NCBI GenBank assembly: GCA_943735955.1
Contig: OX030957.1
Location: forward strand, 6,441,301-6,505,300
DNA from: Piscicola geometra
Taxonomy: Eukaryota; Annelida; Clitellata; Hirudinida; Piscicolidae
DNA length: 64,000 nucleotides
Reading direction: 5' to 3'
Shown: in pieces, positions 1-10,700 of the stretch
Numbering within the stretch: position 1 is the stretch's first letter
How the letters are laid out: each line of letters starts with the position of its first letter
Program-made: the position numbers and the translations under genes
Notes under the pieces: generated by a model
What the model saw: only the letters and a program-made list of their open reading frames with translations
The model's database searches: none
Told to the model about the DNA's origin: nothing

Positions 1-822
1 CAGGTTCTGCGACAGACACTTGACTACCTCAAGCCCTCACAGTAACACTTTATTTTACTCATGGCATTAACTTATTATTTTTATTTAATTTTATATTTCA
101 TTAATTATGGCCATATATCAGGTTAAAGTCATTTCTAAGTCGTCTTTTTTCATTTCAATAAAAACACCCTATGACTAACATGTTATATCTACAATCCCAT
201 GGCTCATCCTTCAAACCACTCCTCCGTGCTTTGTCAGCGAACATCCCATCCACCTGAGCGTTGACATCGATGCATTAGACCCGATCCACTCCGCCAGCAC
301 TGGCACTCCAGGTTACCAGTGTTGACAGCATCAAACTAAAACTTCAAAACACCGTTGATTGTTTTGATAAGTATAGCAGAACTGGTCTTTCAAATGGCAT
401 TAATCAGTTAGTAACTAAATCTCTTGCAGTCATAGGTGGTTTGAGTCTGCGCGAAGGAATGAGTGTGGTGGAAACAGTGGCCGCTACCGGTAAATTCATT
501 TTTGTAGCGTTATGTGATTACAAGATTCGATCAAATTCACTGTTCGGCACTAATTCGGGAAATTAGTTACTGTTCTCATCCAGTCAAATAGATGCGTTGA
601 GAGCGTTACGAATAATGGTTACGTGATATGCGTTCAAATAAAGATGTTATACTCAAGTCAGTTATATACCACGCAGGATTTCTACAAGTGATTTCCCTGG
701 CGGAAGTGAATCCTTCCCTGGGCACAGAGGATCAACGGAAGAGCACCTTGGACTGCGCCAACGAGATCATCGCTGCTGCCTTTGCCAGGAGAGCAACCCT
801 GCCCTACCATGAAGGAAAATAA
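1..822 (+). CDS. ARG: Arginase, C-terminal exons (5' partial)
   Basis: Ureohydrolase that hydrolyses arginine to ornithine and urea using two Mn ions. Four exons are visible: 1-41 (continues upstream), 238-311, 430-489 and 677-822, with donors at 42, 312 and 490. Joined, they give 106 residues with no frame break. Landmarks in order are HLSVDIDALDP, the ureohydrolase signature with the paired metal-binding Asp (FDVDGLDP in vertebrate arginase); STGTPVIGGLSLREG; and EVNPSLG, all collinear with the end of animal arginases. The C-terminus is short and ends in HEGK. An AATAAA (818-823) overlaps the stop codon; later AATAAA-like sites lie near 1073 and 1120. The neighbour KIF11 is convergent. Agmatinase is the main alternative, but EVNPSLG and the following helix favour arginase. 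Confidence 0.92.
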
Positions 823-1496
823 AATGTATAGCCTTGAGTTAGAACAACCAGTGGTGTCTCAGTGCAAGAATGAAGTGCTTTCAAATTTTTTTTTGATTTT
901 TCAAGTTGATTTCAATTATTGTTTTTAGTTTCACATACTTAACTATTTGTAAATTTGGCCCATACCAGGTTCATATTTCCAAACTGTTCTGTAGCCAGCT
1001 GCAAAGCGGCAAATGTTTTCATTGAGAATTATTCTCAAAAATATATCATCAAACTTTCACATTTAGAAATCATAATAAAAAATTTTCTTTTGTTGCATTC
1101 ACGACACTTGATGCAAAATTAAATAAATCAGCCTTGGACTTAATAAGATTAATTTTTTAAACTTTGCCAATATGGCAGCTGTTAACCAAAAAACCTTGGG
1201 CGATAGGCCATGCTGGCCCTAGAGTCTAGGCCCAAGGCGTTAAAATAAGTAGAAATAATTCAAAGGGAAACAAACATTTTAATTTTCAATATTTAATAAT
1301 ACAAAAATTATGGAAGAATAATGTGTTGAAAGGCTTAATGTGAATAATGTCAAATAAAAGCGTGAGTGGTCATCGTCGTCATTTACATTTATAGACAGAA
1401 ATCAACGATCTTTAAAACAAAACTACCAAACAAAGAATGGTAGTTTGAACTGTAAAATTGAAAACAGCCAAATGTGTCTAACTTACTTCTTAGCCA
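823..1496. other. Arginase 3' flank, no gene seen
   Basis: AT-rich spacer after the arginase stop. It holds possible polyadenylation hexamers and one GC-rich hairpin (1194-1237). I see no coding signal on either strand. Confidence 0.6.
1194..1237. repeat. GC-rich hairpin
   Basis: CCTTGGGC (1194-1201) and GCCCAAGG (1230-1237) are perfect inverted copies around a loop that itself contains GGCC/GGCC and the palindrome CTAGAGTCTAG. It stands out in AT-rich DNA. Function is unknown; a transposon end or an RNA hairpin in the arginase 3' UTR are possible. Confidence 0.5.
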
Positions 1497-1622
1497 TCAT
1501 CATCTTCATCATCATCATCATCATCATCATCATTCATCATCATCATCATCATTATCATCATCATGGTCATCATCATTCATCATGGTCATCATCATCATCA
1601 TGGTCATCATCAGCAATCATAC
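1497..1622. repeat. (TCA)n microsatellite
   Basis: Imperfect TCA/ATC trinucleotide tract with a few GGTCATCATCA variants. The poly-His/poly-Ile reading frames across it are repeat artefacts. Confidence 0.9.
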
Positions 1623-1887
1623 TCAAACACTTTCAAAACTGATAAATAATTAATTAAATGGACAATTGTAGTTTTAATCACGCAGTCAGTAATTAAAATT
1701 TTATTGGTTGATGAGAAAACCATATGTAATAAGTTATTACTAATAACTTATATACAAAAACGACAAACTGATAAAAATAGGAATCATAAATAAAAATTTA
1801 TTTTAAATAAACAAAAAAGATTTAAATGATGAATAATATATCGAGAAAAAATGTATTGGTCCTTCAGTAATTAATTGAAGTAATGGT

Positions 1888-3255
1888 AATAATAATAGAA
1901 TTAATATTAATATTATTCGAAGTGTTAGTAATATTAATAGTAATATAAGTAATAGTAATAGTAATCGAAGTAATAGTAATATAAGTAATAGTAATAGTAA
2001 TCGAAGTAATAGTAATAGTAAAGAAAAGTAATAGTAATAATAATCGAAGTAATAGTAATATAAGTAATAGTAATAGTAATCGAAGTAATAGTAATATAAG
2101 TAATAGTAATCGAAGTATTAGTAATATAAGTAATAGTAATAGTAATCGAAGTAATAGTAATCGAAGTAATAGTAATCGAAGTAATAGTAATATAAGTAAT
2201 AGTAATAGTAATCGAAGAAATAGTAATATAAGTAATAGTAATCGAAGTATTAGTAATATAAGTAATAGTAATAGTAATCGAAGTAATAGTAATATAAGTA
2301 ATAGTAATAGTAATCGAAGTAATAGTAATATAAGTAATAGTAATAGTAATCGAAGTAATAGTAATAGTAATCGAAGTAATAGTAATATAAGTAATAGTAA
2401 TAGTAATCGAAGTAATAGTAATATAAGTAATAGTAATAGTAATCGAAGTATTAGTAATATAAGTAATAGTAATAGTAATCGAAGTAATAGTAATAGTAAA
2501 GAAAAGTAATAGTAATCGAAGTAATAGTAATATAAGTAATAGTAATAGTAATCGAAGTAATAGTAATAGTAATCGAAGTAATAGTAATATAAGTAATAGT
2601 AATAGTAATCGAAGTAATAGTAATATAAGTAATAGTAATAGTAATCGAAGTAATAGTAATCGAAGTAATAGTAATATAAGTAATAGTAATAGTAATATAA
2701 GTAATAGTAATAGTAATCAAAGTAATAGTAATATAAGTAATAGTAATAGTAATCGAAGTATTAGTAATATAAGTAATAGTAATAGTAATCGAAGTATTAG
2801 TAATATAAGTAATAGTAATAGTAAAGAAAAGTAATAGTAATCGAAGTAATAGTAATAGTAATCGAAGTAATAGTAATAGTAATCGAAGTAATAGTAATAT
2901 AAGTAATAGTAATAGTAATATAAGTAATAGTAATAGTAATATAAGTAATAGTAATAGTAATCAAAGTAATAGTAATAGTAATCGAAGTATTAGTAATATA
3001 GGTAATAGTAATAGTAATCGAAGTATTAGTAATATAAGTAATAGTAATAGTAATCGAAGTAATAGTAATAGTAATATAAGTAATAGTAATCGAAGTATTA
3101 GTAATATAAGTAATAGTGATAGTAATCGAAGTAATAGTAATCGAAGTAATAGTAATATAAGTAATAGTAATATAAGTAATAGTAATATAAGTAATAGTAA
3201 TATAAGTAATAGTAATAGTAATCGAAGTATTAGTAATATAAGTAAAGAAAAGTAA
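1888..3255. repeat. AGTAATAGTAATCGA-type minisatellite
   Basis: About 1.35 kb of interleaved short units (AGTAAT, AGTAATATA, AGTAATCGA), often in runs of 21-27 bp, interrupted every few hundred bases by AAAGAAAAGT. It begins just downstream of the KIF11 stop codon, so any KIF11 3' UTR must lie inside it. Open frames over it on the minus strand (poly Ile-Thr) are artefacts. Confidence 0.95.
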
Positions 3256-3260
3256 TAAAG

Positions 3261-3375
3261 TTATTTGTGCCTGACTGTGGCAATAATCTTTGACTTGGAT
3301 CGCAGGTTGCTCTTCTTGGTCGTGCATGAGGCCTCCTGGCTAGGCACTCCTGTCAGATTCTCCTTTGCGTTTAGC

Positions 3376-3435
<60 letters not shown>

Positions 3436-4580
3436 GGTATGTGTTTGTACGTGTGTATATATGATAAATCATCACTAGATGCATACATGAACTAACTGAA
3501 CAAAGCGTTAAACACACGGGCATGGCTTTCTCGAGTGAGTCTTCAAGGCTCTCCTTGCTGCAAGCGAGCGACTGCCTATCAGCCTCGGTCAAATTAGAAA
3601 GACTCCCAGTGCTTTCGAGGTGGGGGTGGGCGGGCCCCTCCCCATGGTCACCGTTCATCGAGCCAACGTGCAAGTCACTACAGTTGGAAGAGGAGGTGGT
3701 GGTGGAGTAGAGGTTCACGTTGTCGTCGTCGTCGTCGTCGTCCTTCGCCTCCATCGCCACCTGCTTCTTGCGGAAGTCGAGCAGCTGATCCACCTGCAGG
3801 ACCTTCTCGGAGAGCATCTTCACTGGCAGTTCCCGCCTCCGTGGTGTCTTGCCTGGAAGGTTTGTGGGTGGGAGGAACTAGGTGGGTGAAGTGGGAGAAG
3901 AGTGGAGGAAAGTGTTTATAAAATGTGGATGCCAATCGAAAGTACTTAGGATTCATAAGAAAGAAGACACCGTGTACAAGACGCACCTGTTTAACTTATA
4001 AATCATGTTTTCGCCAAAAAAACCTACTAAAGCACAAACGTCTGAAAGGCAATACAACACAAGATTACGCATGAACGAATGCTCAGAAACACACCCGTGG
4101 GCTGGTCAATAAGCAGCTCCTGGTCGACATATGCATCCACCCTTGCCACTTGTTCGCTCACCCTCTCCACCTCCCTCTCCTGCCACTCCTTCACCTCCCT
4201 CCTCACTCCTGCCACCTGCTGCTGCAGCTGCTGCAGCGTAGCCACAAACGCATCCAACTGCTGTGTGTGTCGTTGCCCTAGTGCTTGTGTGCTTGTGTCG
4301 ATGCTGCTCAAGAGACTCTGTAGTGTGTGTTTGTGTGTTTGGTGGAGGGAGGGGTGTGTGTGTGTGTGTGTATGTGGAAGAGTGTTTTTGTGCGTGTGTG
4401 CATGTGTATGTGCTGGAGTGTTGTTAATGAATATGATTTACATGCAAAATATGTTTGTGAATAAAATGCTCGAGCAATGATGGGGACCTGCAGCTTGTTG
4501 GAGTGGTAGGCGAGCATCTGGTCGAAGGCCTCCGTCTCCAATGAAGTGTCCACCATCTCCTTCACTTCCTGCCAGTGCTG

Positions 4581-4622
<42 letters not shown>

Positions 4623-7600
4623 TTGGTGGGCTATGTAAGCATGGTGGCTTGTGAATAGAAAAGTACCACATAGGATATGTAAAAACGCATCAATGGTTGG
4701 CAGAACGAAAGAACAAACATTGACACTTGCAAGAAAGTTCTGCAATTAACAGAAAGACGCACCTTAGCAGCCTGTTCGCAATAGGCAATCGTCTGCACCA
4801 CACACTCTTTGTGTGGCGGCAGCAGTTCCAGTGTGGCTTCCTGTGTGGCAGTGATGTGGTCACTAGCAGCTCGCGTGGTCGCTTCGAAGTGGTCTTTAAG
4901 CCTTTCTGCATGAGCGTCACCACGAGTTGCTGCGTCGTCTAAGGAGCTGTTTGGTGATTGGACGATTAGATTCAATGAATTTAAACTTATTTAATTTCAT
5001 ATATTATCAATTAGTTGCCTCATTATAATTAGAAAATGTACAATATTATCCTGTATAATATATTTTAAATAGAATATAGAGTCTTAATACGTAAAAAAAA
5101 GTATTAAAAGTGGAAAAAATCAATCGAACAACGTAAAACGAAGAATATACCTTATTTGTTGATCTATGGCGGTGTTGAACTGCTCCTTAAGATGTGTGAG
5201 TGTCGTGGAGAGTTGTCTTGCCTCCTTCTCCTCCTCCTTCTCTTCCTCCTTCTTCATCTCCTTCATCGTCTCCTTCATCGTCTCCATCATCGTCTCCATC
5301 ATTCGTTCCATCATCGCCTGTTTGGTGCATAGGTGTGTGTTTGTTGTAGAGACGAAATGCACAACATCACATACATAAACACATTGTACAACATCACATA
5401 CATAAACACATTGTACAACATACAAACGAGCACACACCTTATTCTTCTTGCTCCTTTCTTCAGCCCTCTCATCCCTTTCCTTCAGCGCCTGTTAAGACAT
5501 TATCATCATCATCATCATCCTCATCATAATTAAAAATAAAATTATTTAAATCAATAGAATTAATAATGAAGCAATTAATTAATGATCAGAAAGCGCACCT
5601 GAGTCGTCTTCAGTTCGTACTCCTTGTGTAACTCATCCACTCTCCTCTTCTCCTCCACCACTCTTCCTTTATTCTCCTTCACAAACTCATCCAACAACTG
5701 ATTCTTCTCTAACAACTGTACGCGTGTGTGTGTATGTGTGTGTGTGTGTATGTGTGTGTGTGTGTATGTGTGTGTATATGTGTATGTGTTTGAATCTTTA
5801 CTTATCTGAGTATGTCCAAGTAAGGATATCATCATCATCACCCTCATCATCATAACCACTCTATCATCATCATAACCACCCTATCATCATCATAACCACC
5901 CTATCATCATCAGCACCACCACCCCCATCATCATCAGCACCACCAGCGCCATCATCATCAGCACCAGCAACGCCATCATCATCAGCACCTGCTTGTGTAG
6001 TAAGGCGCAGGCTTCTTGCATGGCAGACACCACCTGAGTCACCTTGGCATCCGTGCCAGCCAGCAAACCCTCCACTCCTCCCTTCACCTCCACTACGCTC
6101 CTACCCTCTTCTTCCTGACGTCATGATAATCGTCATCATCATCATCGCCATCACCATCATCGTCATCCAACAATAAAGCACTTGTAATCAACACAAATTG
6201 TTATACGTCACTGAAGTGTACATGAAAAACACAGAAGATGAATACAGAAACCATGACTAAATGATGATGATGATGGCGATGATGATGATGGCGATGATGA
6301 TGATGGCGATGATGATGACGATGGCGATGATGATGACGATGGCGATGATGATGGCGATGATGATGATGATGGCGATGATGAAGATGTGCACCAACGTACA
6401 GCCAGTTTGGAGGTCGCCTCTTTCGTAAGGGCGAATGACTTCTTCATGCCATGCACCTGCGTGCGTATGTGATGTAGACAAGTTATGATGATGATAAGCG
6501 AACATGCAAACACACAACCAAACACACATCCAACCAAGCAAACACATACCCAACCAACCAAGCACACACAAACACAAAAGCACACACACATACAACCAAA
6601 CACATACCCAACCAACCAAGCACACACACAAGCACACACACCTGTCTCTCCTGAGCGCGGAGGGAGGCGGTGATGCTGGACTTGATGGCGGAGACCACTT
6701 CGGTCTGCAGATGCTCCTCCGTGCCCTGCACCTCCTGCCTCCTTGCCTGCGTGCTCTTTTCTGTGTGTGTGTGTGTGTTTGTTTCTTTGTTTGTGTGTGT
6801 GTGTTTGCTTGTTTGTTGCTGTGTTTGTGTGTGTGTGTTTGCTTGTTTGTTGCTGTGTTTGTGTGTGTGTTTGCTTGTTTGCTGCTGTGTGTGTTTGTGT
6901 GTGTGTAGATGGGGTTGCATATACTAAGTGTATTGTAGCTAGTTTTGAAATAAAACCTTTTGAATTAACATACAAATGAACACACACACACACACTCAAC
7001 CTTCCACAAACGCACACAAACAAACACAGCAACCCGCACAAACCAATGAAGGCATCTAGAGAGTCAGAGAAGCGGTTCTGCTCGGCGGCAAGTTGTTGGC
7101 AGACGAGGTTGCTCTGTGCACACCACGTGTGGAAGTCCTCGCGGAAGGAGTTGTGCACTCGTCTGTTGTCCATCTCCACCTGTGTGTGTGTGTGTGTGTT
7201 TGTGGGTGTGTGTGTGTGTGTGGGTGTGTGTGTGTGTGGGTGTATGTGTGTTTGTGGGTGTGTGTGTGTATGTGTGTTTGTGGGTGTGTGTGTGGGTGTG
7301 TGTGGGTGTGTATGTGTGTGTGTGGTAGGATGGTAGAGTGGGGTGGGAGTGAATGGTGCGTGGCTATGATGGTTGTGATGAAGGTGGTGATGGGATGATG
7401 ACAATGATTATGGGATGATGACAGTGATGAGGATATCGATGAAAATGATGGTGAGGATAATGATGACGATGGTGGTGGTGATAATGATGATGATTTCGAT
7501 AATGGTGATGATGATCATCATCACCTTGTTTTTGCGATCTAGCTTCATATGAAGGCCTTCAACGTCAGAGTGGCATTGGTAGGAGACGTTGATGAGCTGT

Positions 7601-7674
7601 CGTGGTGATGATGATGATTTTCATGATGATGATGATTATGATGAATTTGAGCTATGGTAACGATGATGATGCTC

Positions 7675-7722
<48 letters not shown>

Positions 7723-10700
7723 TGATAGTGCAGTGGTAATTTAAGTATTTCCGTGATAATGCTGATGATGATGATGATGATGATGATGATGTGATAGTGC
7801 AGTGGTAATTTTGATGGTGGTAGTGATGATAATTTAAGTATTTCCGTGATAATGCTGATGATGATGGTGGTGGTGGAGCATGTGATGGTGATGATGATAG
7901 TTACCTTATGGACTTCCTTCATGAGGACAGGGATGTGCTCCTCGAGTTCCCTGATCAACTCCTTCTGCTGCTCTATCTGCGTCGTCATGCTCCTGGTGAG
8001 GTGGTGTTGTTCTGTTGTTGTGGTGTTGTTGTGGTGTTGTTGTGGTGTTGTTGTTGTTGTGGTGTTGTTGTGTTGTTGTGGTGGTGTTGTTGTTGTGGTG
8101 TTGTTGTTGGGGTGGTTGTGGTGGTGTTGTTGTTGTGGTGGTGTTGTTGTTGTAGTGTTGAGATGGTATTGTGGTGGTGGTGTGGTGGTGTTGTGGTGTT
8201 GGGGTTGTTTTGGTGTTGGGGTGGTGTTGTGGTGTTGGGGTGGTGTTGTGGTTGGGGTGGTGTTGTTGTGGTGAGGTGGTGTTGTAGTGGTTGGGGTTGT
8301 TGTGGTGTTGTGGCGGTGAGGTGGTAATGTGGTGTTGGGGTGTTGTTGTGGTGGTGTTGTTGGGGTGTTGTTGTTGTGGTGTTGTTGTTGTGGTGGTGAG
8401 ATGGTATTGTGGTGGTGGTGTGGTGGTGTTGTGGTGTTGGGGTTGTTGTGGTGTTGGGGTGGTGTTGTGGTGTTGGGGTGGTGTTGTGGTTGGGGTGGTG
8501 TTGTTGTGGTAATGTTGTTGCGGTGGTGTTGTTGTGGGGTGGTGGTGGTGTTGTTGTTGTGATGGTGTAGTGAGGTGGGGTTGTTGTTGTAGGGTGTTGT
8601 TGTTGTGGTGGTGTAGTGAAGTGGTGTTGTTGTGGTGAGGTGGTGTTGTGGTGAGGTGGTGACGTTGTTGTGGTGAGATGGTGTTGTGGTGAGGTAGTGA
8701 CGTTGTTGTGGTGAGATGGTGTTGTGGTGAGGTGGTGTTGTAGTGAGATGATGTTGTGGTGAGGTGGTGTTGTAGTGAGGTGGTGTTGTAGTGAGGTGGT
8801 GTTGTGGTGAGGTGGTGTTGTGGTGAGGTGGTGTTGTAGTGAGGTGGTGTTGTGGTGAGGTGGTGTTGTGGTGAGGTGGTGTTAGTTTGAGGGTGTGGAA
8901 AGTGGTTTTAAGAGAAAAGTTGTGGTGGTGTTGAAAAGGTGGCGTTGTTGTTGTGATGTTGTTGTTGTGGGGGTGTCGAAAGGGTGATGGTGGCGTAGAT
9001 TGCAAATGTTTAATCCTTGCCTATGATGATGTTTATGATGATGATTGCAATGGTTGTGACGACAATGGTGATGACGATAATGGTGATGACGACAATGGTG
9101 ATGACGATAATGGTGATGACGACAATGGTGATGACGACAATGGTGATGACGACAATGGTGATGACGACAATGGTGATGTTGACAATGGTGATGACGACAA
9201 TGGTGATGACGACAATGGTGATGACGACAATGGTGATGACGACAATGGTGATGACGACAATGGTGATGACGACAATGGTGATGTTGACAATGGTGATGAC
9301 GACAATGGTGATGACGACAATGGTGATGACGACAATGGTGATGACGACAATGGTGATGACGACAATGGTGATAACGACAATGGTGATGACGACAATGGTG
9401 ATGTTGACAATGGTGATGACGACAATGGTGATGACGACAATGGTGATGACGACAATGGTGATGACGACAATGGTGATGTTGACAATGGTGATGACGACAA
9501 TGGTGATGACGACAATGGTGATAACGACAATGGTGATGACGACAATGGTGATGACGACAATGGTGATAACGACAATGGTGATAACGACAATGGTGATGAC
9601 GACAATGGTGTACTCACATGTAGTTGTCATGTGCGATGAAGAATCCGTTCTTTTCACGTGCCGCCTGCAAGTCCTTTCGCATGCGCTCTATCTCTTCTGT
9701 GTACTCCTTTGTGTGTGTGTGTGTGTATGTGTGTGTGTGTGTGTGTGCGTGTGCATGTGTGTGTGTGCGTGTGTGTGTATGTGTGTATGTTTGTGTGTGT
9801 GTGTGTGTGTGGCAAAAGTATATCTACCCCAATTTCAAAACTACTACCAAAACAACAAATACAGCCAGAACAAAAATAAAAAACACCACAACAACTACAG
9901 CGTCGCACCTTGATGAGGACCTTCTTCGAGAGCTTCTGGTTGATCTCGGGTTTGTTGGTGATGTTCTTCGCCCTGAAGGCGTAGTCCAGAGTGCTGATCG
10001 TCTCCTGCGGTGTTGTTGTTGTTTCAGTGGTGGTGTTGTTTCAGTGGTGGTGTTGTTGTTTCAGTGGTGGTGTTGTTGTTTCAGTAGTAGTGTTGTTGTT
10101 TCAGTGGTGGTGTTGTTGTTTCAGTGGTGGTGTTGTTGTTTCAGTGGCGGTGTTGTTGTTTCAGTGGTGGTGTTGTTGTTTCAGTGGTGGTGTTGTTGTT
10201 TCAGTGGCGGTGTTGTTGTTTCAGTGGTGGTGTTGTTGTTTCAGTGGTGGTGTTGTTGTTTCAGTGGTGGTGTTGTTGTTTCAGTGGTGGTGTTGTTGTT
10301 TCAGTGGCGGTGTTGTTGTTTCAGTGGTGGTGTTGTTGTTTCAGTGGTGGTGTTGTTGTTTCAGCAGTGGTGTTGTTGTTTCAGTGGTGGTGTTGTTGTT
10401 TCAGTGGCGGTGTTGTTGTTTCAGTGGTAGTGTTGTTGTTTCAGTGGTGGTGTTGTTGTTTCAGTGGTGGTGTTGTTGTTTCAGTGGTGGTGTTGTTGTT
10501 TCAGTGGCGGTGTTGTTGTTTCAGTGGTGGTGTTGTTGTTTCAGTGGTGGTGTTGTTGTTTCAGCAGTGGTGTTGTTGTTTCAGTGGTGGTGTTGTTGTT
10601 TCAGTGGTGGTGTTGTTGTTTCAGTGGTGGTGTTGTTGTTTCAGTGGCGGTGTTGTTGTTTCAGTGGTGGTGTTGTTGTTTCAGTGGTGGTGTTGTTGTT

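Noticed and set aside
8953..9657. Asp-Asn-Gly, Met-Val-Met-Thr and Ser-Pro-Leu repeat frames
   Set aside because: All frames of the 15-bp array are open; intronic in KIF11.
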